From positions 1 through 6,152 of the forward strand of contig CAAFNI010000470.1 of assembly GCA_900764215.1 (NCBI GenBank): DNA of 6,152 nt, written 5' to 3'. The translations under genes and the position numbers were made by a program. The notes under the pieces were generated by a model. It did no database searches, was not told where the DNA came from, and saw nothing but the letters and a program-made list of their open reading frames with translations. Every line of letters begins with the position of its first letter. Position 1 is the first letter of the stretch. Origin of the DNA: an uncultured Sutterella sp. (GTDB taxonomy: Bacteria > Pseudomonadota > Gammaproteobacteria > Burkholderiales > Burkholderiaceae_F). Of the stretch, positions 1-5,683 are shown piece by piece.

Positions 1-44
1 CACCTCTCTATTCGTCGGCAGCGTCAGATGTGTATAAGAGACAG
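1..44 (+). other. Nextera sequencing adapter left on the contig end
   Basis: This is library-preparation sequence. Positions 1-3 (CAC) match the last bases of the Illumina P5 primer, 4-11 (CTCTCTAT) match the Nextera i5 index known as S502, 12-25 (TCGTCGGCAGCGTC) match the Nextera read-1 primer site, and 26-44 (AGATGTGTATAAGAGACAG) are the Tn5 mosaic end used in tagmentation. The parts occur in exactly the order of a Nextera P5 index primer, so chance is excluded. The genome starts at 45. The mosaic end should not be annotated as a natural transposon end. Read on the minus strand the adapter adds about a dozen false residues ending SDAADE to the oxidoreductase. Confidence 0.98.
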
Positions 45-2107
45 GTCATGAGGGGCGAGCGGTAGGGAAAGGCCTCGTAGCGCTTCGGGTTGACGAGCGC
101 GCAGCCCTTTTCCTCGACTTCGCGCGCGATGCGGTCGCCCAGGCCCGGCTCGGCCTTGTTCTTTCCAGCGATGAACTTCGCCCAGGCCTTGTTGAGGAGC
201 CCTTCGTTGTACCACTTGAGCCATTCGTCGCGCGTCTTGATCTCGGCCGCGTAGCCCGCGCGGGCGGCGCGTTCCGGATACATGCGGCGCAGGATTTCGA
301 GAAGCTGCCAGATGTCGTGGCGCGCCTCGACGCCCTCGGGCGGCGCAATCGTCGCGTCGGACTTCTGGACCCAGCCGTCGCGGGCGTAGGAGACGCCGAG
401 GTATTCGGGATTTTCAAGGAAGAAGGTCGACGGGAGCACGTAGTCGGCCCAGTCGTTCGACTCCGTGGGCATGAGGTCCTGGGAGACGATGAGCTCGAGC
501 GACTTGAAGGCCTCGATGAGGCGCGCGGAGTTGGGCTCGCGGTGGAACATGGCGCAGCCCGTCATGATGAGCGCGCGCACCGGATAGGGCTTGCCGGTCT
601 TCATGGCCTCGAAGGTCGCCGAAAGCGTGCCGATGCCTTCCGGGTAGTAGAGCTTGTCGAGGGGCTTGCCCGGGGCGACTTCCCAGGATTCGCCCGTGGG
701 GCCCGTGCACTTCGTGCCGGCCTTCTTGATGCCGACGCCGCCGAGGCCGCCGCCCTGCGTGCGGATGAGGCCGCCCGAGCGGTCAAAGCGACCGGTGAGC
801 AGGTTGAGGATGTTCATGAGGGCGAAGCCTTCGACGTCGTTGCCGTTGCGGCTCGAGTACCAGCCGTCGTCGCACACGCCCCTGAGGCGGAAGAAGTCGC
901 GGGCGACAGCGACGATGCGCGCGGCGGGAATGCCGGTGAGCGCCGAGACGGCCTCGGGCGCGTACTTGGCGTTGACGTCGGCGAAGGCCTGAAGCACGGT
1001 CTTGGCGGCGACGGTCTCGCCCGAGGCGAGCGTCACCCGTCCCTGCCAGAAGAGCGCGGGGCGCACGTCCGGATTTTCCTCGAAGGCGACGGGCTGGTTC
1101 TTGTCGTTGAGCTTGAGTCCCATGAAGGCGGCGCCGTTCGTGCGCTCGTCGATCACGGCATAGGCGCGGGGGCGGCCGCCTGCGCGAAGGTCGGCCTCGG
1201 TGACGGGCGAGAGGTCTTCGCGAACGAGATAGGGGGCGTTCGTCCAGCGGCGCATCCATTCGAAGTCGGCAAGCTTTTCCTTGAGGCCCACGTGAATGAC
1301 GGCGTGGAGGAAGGCCGCGTCGGTGCCGGGCTTGATGGGCACCCATTCGGATTCGGCGAAGGCGCCTTCGGGCATGCGCGGGTCGACGAAGACGAAGCGC
1401 GCGCCGCGGTTGCGGGCTTCGGCGGCCTGGGCGAAGGAGCCGATGGCGCAGTTGAGCGTGCGGCCCACGAGAAGAAGATAGTCGACGCGGGCGTAGTCCG
1501 GGTCGATCGCGGCGACGCCGGCGGTGTTGGCGCCGAAGACCATGCGGCGCGCAAGCGACGAGGCGGAGTTGCAGGTCGAGGAGTGGTTGACGACGTTCGG
1601 GGTGCCGAGCGCATGCGCAAACCAGTTCTGGGAGCCCGTGAAGGAGTGGCTCGTGAGCATGACCGCGCGTTCGCCGTCGCGCTCGACGATCGTCTTGAGC
1701 TTTTGGGCGATTTCGGCGAGGGCCTGGTCCCAGGAGATCTCCTCGAATTCTGCCGAGCCGCGCTCGCCCTTGCGCTTCAGGGGCTTTTTGATGCGCATGG
1801 GATGGTTCCACGCCCACATGGTCTGGGCGCCGCGGCCGCAGTAGCCGCGCTGGGGATGGTCGGGATTGGGCATGATGCGCACGGTCGAGCGCGAGGGCTC
1901 GGTCCCTTCGCGGCGCATGGCCAGAAGCCCGCAGCGGGCGCCGCACATGCAGCATGCAACGGGATGCGCCGTCCAGCCGTCGGCCTTCATGGCGTCGACT
2001 TCGGCCTTGACGGCGGCCCAGGAAAAGCCCGAGGCCGCGGCGCCCGCGGCCGCCGCACCGATGAGCGTGCGGCGGGAGATGCCGGGCAGATGTTCGCAGG
2101 TCGTCAT
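45..2107 (-). CDS. Molybdopterin oxidoreductase catalytic subunit, PsrA/PhsA-like, Tat-exported (C-terminus missing)
   Basis: Catalytic subunit of a DMSO-reductase-superfamily enzyme with bis-MGD molybdenum and one [4Fe-4S] cluster, probably periplasmic. There are 687 genuine residues. The start at 2107 is chosen because GGAGAG lies six bases upstream (2114-2119) and residues 11-17 (SRRTLIG) plus an Ala-rich stretch to about 31 form a twin-arginine signal; the frame stays open upstream to 2212, but that part lacks both. The cluster ligands are C52-x2-C55-x3-C59 and C90. C179 in HSSTCNSAS is the likely molybdenum ligand, as in polysulfide, thiosulfate and tetrathionate reductases. The later blocks SSRNGNDVEGFAL (418-430) and VSQDLMPTESNDWADYVLPS (541-560) fit the same family. 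PsrA-type proteins are about 750-800 residues or longer, so most of the C-terminal pterin-binding domain and any electron-transfer partner genes lie beyond the contig end. The substrate cannot be decided; a sulfur oxyanion or polysulfide is likeliest, and arsenate or a sulfite dehydrogenase role is possible. Confidence 0.93.
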
Positions 2108-2169
2108 AACGATCTCTCCGATGGTCAGGTGATGGGTCCGAAGACCGCGGCGGACAGGGTCGGAACGAC

Positions 2170-2210
2170 GCGCCGGGCCTTTGTCAAATGGTCTCAAAAA
2201 GGCCCGGCGC
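2170..2210 (-). repeat. Perfect 13-bp inverted repeat in the oxidoreductase leader
   Basis: GCGCCGGGCCTTT (2170-2182) is the exact reverse complement of AAAGGCCCGGCGC (2198-2210), with a 15-base loop. In the minus-strand transcript it would form a very stable hairpin ending about 62 bases before the start codon. No T-run follows the stem on either strand, so it is not a standard intrinsic terminator. The loop-proximal TTGACA (minus strand, 2182-2187) looks like a -35 box but has no -10 partner. Its role is unknown; mRNA stabilisation or leader regulation are possibilities. Confidence 0.8.
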
Positions 2211-2295
2211 AAAACTCGAGGGCTCTCCCTATAACCCTCCGTGAATAGCGCCTCCCTTCGGCCGGGCGGCTTCGGAGATAAACGACGGTGCAGGG

Positions 2296-2323
2296 CGACG
2301 TTCGGAGAAATCGCCGAACGTCG
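2296..2323. promoter_or_regulatory. Palindromic protein-binding site A
   Basis: CGACGTTCGG (2296-2305) and CCGAACGTCG (2314-2323) form a perfect 10-bp inverted repeat around an 8-base spacer, the form expected of a dimeric regulator site. Its centre is at 2309.5, 32 bp from the centre of site B, close to three helical turns, so two dimers would sit on the same face of the helix. The regulator is not identified. Confidence 0.65.
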
Positions 2324-2330
2324 GAGGCCT

Positions 2331-2352
2331 CGTTCGGCGGTTTCTCCGAATG
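2331..2352. promoter_or_regulatory. Palindromic protein-binding site B
   Basis: CGTTCGG (2331-2337) and CCGAATG (2346-2352) form an inverted repeat with one mismatch around an 8-base spacer. Read on the minus strand, the 18-bp core matches the plus-strand core of site A at 17 of 18 positions, including the non-palindromic spacer. Sites A and B together therefore also make a 23-bp inverted repeat (2298-2320 against 2331-2353, 21 of 23 matching). Site B directly abuts the FNR-type site. Confidence 0.62.
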
Positions 2353-2366
2353 TTGACCGCGATCAA
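2353..2366. promoter_or_regulatory. FNR/ANR-type binding site
   Basis: TTGAC-CGCG-ATCAA matches the FNR consensus TTGAT-N4-ATCAA at 9 of 10 conserved positions. FNR senses oxygen through a [4Fe-4S] cluster and activates anaerobic respiratory genes, which suits the molybdoenzyme downstream on the minus strand. The site centre is about 250 bp upstream of the start codon, so the leader is long or the transcription start lies well downstream. A related CRP/FNR-family regulator such as Dnr could use the same sequence. Confidence 0.7.
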
Positions 2367-2428
2367 TGTGAGTCAAAATCGATTTTTGTGAAGTGATAAA
2401 GAAAATCTATTTGACGGCCGAACTGAGC

Positions 2429-2454
2429 AAAAAACGCCGGCAAAATGCCGCGTT
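2429..2454 (-). terminator. Intrinsic terminator of the transporter transcript
   Basis: On the minus strand ACGCGGC pairs with GCC(g)GCGT through seven base pairs with a one-base bulge and the loop ATTTT, followed at once by a run of six T (2434-2429, the first of which pairs with the stem). It lies about 135 bases after the transporter stop. An overlapping hairpin (2445-2464, ATGCCGC/GCGGCAT with a 6-base loop) is followed by three to four T and cannot form at the same time. Either could end transcription before the oxidoreductase promoter region. Confidence 0.7.
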
Positions 2455-2475
2455 CAGGCGGCATGTGCGCTCTTG

Positions 2476-2499
2476 ACATTCGGAGAAAATGATGAATGT
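2476..2499. promoter_or_regulatory. Third copy of the TTCGG-type palindrome
   Basis: ACATTC (2476-2481) and GAATGT (2494-2499) form a perfect 6-bp inverted repeat around 12 bases. The left half, TTCGGAGAAA (2479-2488), is identical to the left half of sites A and B, with the same TTC-N12-GAA geometry, but the inner bases of the right half have diverged. It lies in the 3' untranslated part of the transporter transcript, about 146 bp from site B. A fourth, half-site-only copy (TTCGGAGATA) is at 2271-2280. Confidence 0.45.
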
Positions 2500-2527
2500 T
2501 GCAAAGGGAAGGGCGTCGTGCACGCTA

Positions 2528-2562
2528 CAAGGCCCCGGGCCTTGAGAGGCGACGGGGCCTTG
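2528..2562 (-). other. GC-rich hairpin just after the transporter stop
   Basis: CAAGGCCCCG (2528-2537) and CGGGGCCTTG (2553-2562) form a perfect 10-bp stem with a 15-base loop, 26 bases past the transporter stop on the minus strand. A shorter alternative stem (AAGGCCC/GGGCCTT, 2529-2543) overlaps it. No T-run follows on the minus strand, so it may protect the 3' end or pause polymerase rather than terminate. Confidence 0.5.
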
Positions 2563-2588
2563 CGGTCGGATGGCTCGGAGGGCAGCCG

Positions 2589-3638
2589 TCAGTGGGCGGG
2601 CGCGAAGATTTCGCCCGTGCGGATGCCGCGGAGGGTGCCGAGCGCGGCGGCGGACCAGACGAAGAGCGCAAGGAGCGTGAGGCCGGCCGCGACGAAGGGC
2701 AGGACTTCAAGCGAGAGAAGCTCCGAGACGCGGAAGGCGAGCACCGAAGAGGCGCCGATCGGGAAGACGAAGGCCCACCAGGAGAGCGCGAAGGGGAGCT
2801 TGCCCTGGAGCCGGTTGCGGATCGTCATGGAGACCGCCAGGACGAGCCACCAGAGCGCGGCGCCGAGGAAGGCGGCCGCGATGAGCGAGCCGTAGCGCAT
2901 GAGGGAGGCGTCGCCCGTCGTCTTGAGGAGCGCGAGCATCGAGAGCGGGATGACGCTCAAGGGGGCGAGATGCACCCAGAGCGTGGGCGTCATCTTGCCT
3001 TCGACCGGAGCCCCCAGGAAGTGGCGCGCCATCGTGAGCGCGAGGAGCCCCGCGTACATGAAGACGCCCGCGCCGAAGCCCGTCATGTTGAGGGCGAAGG
3101 CGAGCTCGCGAAGGACGCCCTCGGAGGCGGCGGCGAGCGGCGCGCCCGCCACCGGAATCACCACGAGGCCCACGGCCGGAATGAAGTGCGCGGGCGTCAC
3201 CATGCCGAGCTTGAGGCGCTCGCTCGTGAAGAGGCCGAAGAGCACCACGTAGCTCACCGCGAAGGTGCCGAGCGCGCCCGTCCACCAGAGGGGCGCAATG
3301 AAGGCGGGCGGGACGCCGCGGATCGTCCATTCGGCCGCCATGACGAGCATCGCGATCGGGAAGGTCGCATAGAAGCTGCCCTCGACCGGATGGCGCAACT
3401 GCGCCATCACCGCGTCGCCGTGCCTCGCGAGGCGATAGAGGGCGGCAATGCCGAGCACGGCCATCATGGCGACGGCGAGCCAGTGCAGGGCGTCCGCCGC
3501 AAGCGCGGCGGGCAGGGCCAAGGCGGGGCCGGCATCCGCGGCGGCGTGCGCGGCGAGCGTGAGGGCGAGGCTCGTGACGGCGGTGCCCATGACGGAGGCG
3601 AACCAGCCCGGCGCCATCGGGCGAATGAAGCGTTCCAT
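2589..3638 (-). CDS. TDT/SLAC1-family anion transporter (TehA/Mae1/Ssu1 type)
   Basis: Inner-membrane protein of 349 residues with about ten hydrophobic segments, the size and topology of the tellurite-resistance/dicarboxylate transporter (TDT) family. Family marks are PGWFASVMGT near the N-terminus (10-19), RHPVEGSFYATFP (82-94), TPAHFIPAVG (148-157), WVHLAPLSVIPLS (221-233) and SWWAFVFPIGA (286-296). Known members move small anions: malate or dicarboxylates (Mae1), sulfite out of yeast (Ssu1), chloride or nitrate (SLAC1), and TehA. The start at 3638 has GGAG seven bases upstream (3646-3649). It is transcribed towards the molybdoenzyme but is separated from it by a terminator, so co-transcription is not assumed. 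Sulfite or another sulfur anion is an attractive substrate given the neighbour, but the sequence does not prove it. Confidence 0.88.
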   Translation of the reverse strand: MERFIRPMAPGWFASVMGTAVTSLALTLAAHAAADAGPALALPAALAADALHWLAVAMMAVLGIAALYRLARHGDAVMAQLRHPVEGSFYATFPIAMLVMAAEWTIRGVPPAFIAPLWWTGALGTFAVSYVVLFGLFTSERLKLGMVTPAHFIPAVGLVVIPVAGAPLAAASEGVLRELAFALNMTGFGAGVFMYAGLLALTMARHFLGAPVEGKMTPTLWVHLAPLSVIPLSMLALLKTTGDASLMRYGSLIAAAFLGAALWWLVLAVSMTIRNRLQGKLPFALSWWAFVFPIGASSVLAFRVSELLSLEVLPFVAAGLTLLALFVWSAAALGTLRGIRTGEIFAPAH

Positions 3639-3712
3639 GAGTGAACTCCAAATAAAGTCGGTGCGGCAGGGAAAAAAAGATGCCGGAAAAAGGGGATCGG
3701 GAAAGAGGTCCG

Positions 3713-3764
3713 GTCCGCGCAGGCCCGCTGGATGCGGGGAAGACCGAAGACGAGGTCTGCGGAC
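3713..3764 (-). other. Possible three-way-junction RNA in the transporter leader
   Basis: An outer stem GTCCGC/GCGGAC (3713-3718 with 3759-3764) encloses two perfect hairpins: CCCGC/GCGGG (3724-3728 with 3734-3738, 5-base loop) and AGACC/GGTCT (3741-3745 with 3754-3758, 8-base loop). The junction strands are 0, 2 and 5 bases, so the whole would fold compactly in 52 bases. It lies 75-126 bases upstream of the transporter start and within its probable 5' leader. No known riboswitch consensus is recognised. Confidence 0.3.
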
Positions 3765-3794
3765 GGCCGAATGCTCTAAAAACTATTGGAATGA

Positions 3795-3824
3795 ATGCTA
3801 GCTTACAAGACCCATGTTCGTCAA
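3795..3824 (-). promoter_or_regulatory. Candidate sigma-70 promoter for the transporter
   Basis: On the minus strand TTGACG (3819-3824) is followed after 18 bases by TAGCAT (3795-3800), matching five of six and four of six consensus bases. This would start the transcript near 3788 and give a leader of about 150 bases. The -35 overlaps GTTC-N12-GAAC (3816-3835), which has the TTC-N12-GAA spacing of the palindromes near the oxidoreductase but little further identity. Confidence 0.4.
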
Positions 3825-3863
3825 ATGTTTGGAACGTTGTGTATTCGCGGCCGACGCGGGCTT

Positions 3864-3946
3864 CGTCTGCGGACGCCTTGTGCGCAAGGGGATGCGGGCG
3901 GCGGACACAGGATTGCGCCTTCGTCCGTCGTGTGACGGGGCGCCCC
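3864..3946. repeat. Cluster of short inverted repeats
   Basis: Within 83 bp lie CGTC-TGCG-GACG (3864-3875), directly followed by CCTTG-TGCG-CAAGG (3876-3889), then CCGTC-GTGT-GACGG (3925-3938), overlapping GGGGCGCCCC (3937-3946). The first three have stems of four to five pairs and 4-base loops. The first also shares 11 bp (GTCTGCGGACG) with 3755-3765. GC-rich DNA yields such repeats by chance, so function is uncertain. Confidence 0.35.
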
Positions 3947-4333
3947 GCGGCAGGCGACTTGGCGATCGGGCCTAACGAATCAATAGAGAAAACCTAAATC
4001 ATGCGCCGACCGGCAGGTGCAAAAGCATGAGTGCGTTAGCTACAAAAGCCGGGAAAAGCCGATACTTTGTGAGTAGTTGTCGTGTGAATGCCTGTGGAAC
4101 ACGGGTTTTGGAATCGTCCCCGGCCGGAAGCGACAGGCGGCCGACGTTCTTGAAAACCGCGGACCTAGGGTTTACCCAAAAGGCGGCGGGTGCTGCGTGA
4201 AAACTACAATCAAAACATGCCGGAGAGGGCGTTTTGCCTTGATTGCGAGCACCCCGGATCCCCAGGCCGAAGCGCACGGGCGGGCGCGCCTCTCCAAAGA
4301 GATTAAAAACTTTATATTCAACAGGAGCTCGTC

Positions 4334-5683
4334 ATGCTCGGACTCTATCCGACTTGGTTCGAACCCGGCGTGGGCAGCGGCTGGATCATCGGCTTCATCG
4401 CCACGATCCACGTCCTCTTCTCTCACGCCTCCGTGGGCGGCGCGGTGCTTTTCGCCTGGCTCGCCAACTATGCGGTGAGAAGGGATAAGCCCGCCTATCT
4501 CGCCTTCATCCGCCGCTACGGCCTCTTCCTCCTCATCTTCAGCTACGTGCTCGGCTCCATCACGGGGCCGGGCATCTGGTTTGCCGCCACGATCGCGAGC
4601 CCCCGCGGGATCTCGGCCCTCATCCACTCCTTCGTCTGGCTCTGGGCGAGCGAATGGGTCTTCTTCGTGATCGAGGTGATCGGCGTCTATCTGCTCGTCT
4701 ATCTGGCGGGCCGCGTCGACGCGCGCACCCACACCCGGATTTCGCTGATCTTCGGGCTTGCGTCCGTGGCGACGCTTCTCGTGATCGTCGGCATCCTCTC
4801 CTTCATGCTCTGGCCGGGCCAGGCCGACTGGCACCAGACGGGCGGCGTCCTCAACGCCTTCTTCGGCGAAAACACCTTCGCGCAGATGACGGCCCGCTTC
4901 ATGTTCATGCTCACCATCACGGGCGTCGTGGGCGGCATGGTGGCCGGACGCATCGCCGATCGCGAGGAAAAGGCCATGATCGCCCGCGTGCTTTCGGCGG
5001 CCGGCATCATCGGCGTCGCGGGCGGCTACTTCGCCTTCCGCTGGTACATGACGACGCTGCCCGACATCGCCTACGAGACGATGGTGACGAGGCTCCCCGA
5101 AAGCTTCGGCATGATGATGGCGGCCTCGATCGGCGTCTCCGTCCTCTACTTCGTCCTCACGGCCTGGAAGCCGCAGGTGCTCCGTCCGTGGCTCGCCGGC
5201 GTGATGACGGTGGCGATCCTCGTGCTCGGCCTCGCCCCCGAGGAGACCGCCCGCGAAATCGTTCGCAAGCCCTGGGTCGCCGGCCAGTACGTCTACGGCA
5301 ACCAGATCCTCGGGCGCGACGTGCCCGCGCTCGGCATCAAGTCGGAGCTCCCGCTCATGGCCGAAAAGGGCGTCCTTGCGACGCATCCCTTCATGCCCGA
5401 ACACCTGCGAAGCGTGACGCCCGAAAACGAAAGGGAGGCGGGACGCGCCCTCGCGCTCACGCTCTGCAGCAACTGCCACTCGCTCACCCCGACCGGCATG
5501 CGCCCGCTTGAGCGCTTCTTCCCGGCGGGCGCCGACCGCGCGTTCCTCGCCGACTATCTCGGCGCGGGCCTCTACCGCGGCCACTCGGTCTACATGCCGC
5601 CCGTGCCGCTTCCGGAAGCGGAGCGCGGAGCGCTTGCCGCCTACATCGAATCGATTCTTCCCAAGAAAGGAGCCGCCAAATGA
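4334..5683 (+). CDS. CydA-like bd-superfamily subunit with C-terminal cytochrome c domain
   Basis: Membrane haem protein of 449 residues. AGGAG (4323-4327) six bases before the ATG supports the start. Eight membrane helices are visible (roughly 15-38, 61-84, 95-124, 136-159, 187-207, 216-237, 257-277 and 283-301). By hand alignment to E. coli CydA, H26 (IHVLF) matches the haem b595/d ligand H19, YVLGSITG (71-78) matches FALGVATG, E114 matches E107, and RKPW (311-314) matches GRQPW after helix 8. The long quinol-binding Q-loop is absent: only about 20 residues join helices 6 and 7. The ninth helix is replaced by a cytochrome c domain with C378-S-N-C381-H382 and a likely axial M421 (MPP). With a periplasmic N-terminus, eight helices place this domain in the periplasm, where c haem is attached. 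I infer electron entry from or to cytochrome c rather than quinol. It is probably an oxygen reductase or related haem enzyme; the actual reaction is unproven. Confidence 0.85.
   Translation: MLGLYPTWFEPGVGSGWIIGFIATIHVLFSHASVGGAVLFAWLANYAVRRDKPAYLAFIRRYGLFLLIFSYVLGSITGPGIWFAATIASPRGISALIHSFVWLWASEWVFFVIEVIGVYLLVYLAGRVDARTHTRISLIFGLASVATLLVIVGILSFMLWPGQADWHQTGGVLNAFFGENTFAQMTARFMFMLTITGVVGGMVAGRIADREEKAMIARVLSAAGIIGVAGGYFAFRWYMTTLPDIAYETMVTRLPESFGMMMAASIGVSVLYFVLTAWKPQVLRPWLAGVMTVAILVLGLAPEETAREIVRKPWVAGQYVYGNQILGRDVPALGIKSELPLMAEKGVLATHPFMPEHLRSVTPENEREAGRALALTLCSNCHSLTPTGMRPLERFFPAGADRAFLADYLGAGLYRGHSVYMPPVPLPEAERGALAAYIESILPKKGAAK

Larger units (their letters stand above)
2108..2588. promoter_or_regulatory. 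Regulatory region between the transporter stop and the oxidoreductase start
   Basis: A 481-bp region with no credible gene, visibly more AT-rich at 2341-2510 than the flanking genes. In minus-strand order it holds a GC-rich hairpin after the transporter stop (2528-2562), a palindrome (2476-2499), an intrinsic terminator (2429-2454), an FNR-type site (2353-2366), two related palindromes (2331-2352 and 2296-2323), a half-site copy (2271-2280), and a 13-bp hairpin in the leader (2170-2210). Because the terminator lies on the far side of the binding sites, these sites most likely control the oxidoreductase. I could not find a convincing -10 hexamer at the position expected for a class I or class II FNR promoter, so the transcription start is not assigned. 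Confidence 0.75.
3639..4333. other. Long divergent intergenic region without a supported gene
   Basis: The 695 bp between the transporter start (minus) and the bd-like operon start (plus) are of mixed base composition and in part clearly more AT-rich than the genes. Frames of about 90-130 codons exist (minus 3999-4277; plus 3680-3997; plus 4077-4478), but none has a recognisable product and the last runs into the bd-like gene in another frame. The region holds a possible transporter promoter, a possible branched RNA structure, and a cluster of small palindromes at 3864-3946. For the plus-strand operon I see an isolated TACAAT (4205-4210) without a -35, and a weak FNR-like TTGAT-TGCG-AGCAC (4239-4252), neither convincing. 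Confidence 0.6.

Noticed and set aside
26..44. Tn5 mosaic end as a natural transposon terminus
   Set aside because: It is preceded by the Nextera primer site, an index and the end of the P5 primer, so it comes from tagmentation.
2182..2187. Perfect TTGACA -35 box on the minus strand
   Set aside because: No TAnnnT-like -10 lies 15-19 bases downstream, and it sits in the loop and stem of the 13-bp hairpin.
2108..2212. Upstream extension of the oxidoreductase by 35 residues
   Set aside because: The added residues lack a ribosome binding site and would bury the Tat signal; the ATG at 2107 has GGAGAG six bases upstream and puts SRR at residues 11-13.
317..2248. A 643-codon open frame on the plus strand, antisense to the molybdoenzyme
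   Set aside because: It is a GC-rich antisense shadow: low-complexity Ala/Gly/Arg/Glu/Val composition, no recognisable family, and it is fully opposite a well-supported gene.
2496..3644. A 382-codon plus-strand frame opposite the transporter
   Set aside because: Highly charged, repetitive antisense shadow of a membrane protein with no family resemblance.
4030..4075. Cobalamin-riboswitch-like GGGAA block
   Set aside because: The other conserved blocks (GGTG and the GCCACTG B12 box) are absent at the expected distances.
4239..4252. FNR site upstream of the bd-like operon (TTGAT-TGCG-AGCAC)
   Set aside because: Only one half-site is intact and there is no well-placed promoter, so it is too weak to call.
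3999..4277. A 92-codon minus-strand frame in the intergenic region
   Set aside because: No recognisable domain, no convincing ribosome binding site noted, and it lies in a divergent promoter region.
4172..5584. A 470-codon open frame on the minus strand, antisense to the bd-like gene
   Set aside because: Its composition (Arg, Glu, Asp, His rich) is that of a reverse-frame shadow of a hydrophobic membrane protein; the plus strand carries clear haem and helix signatures.
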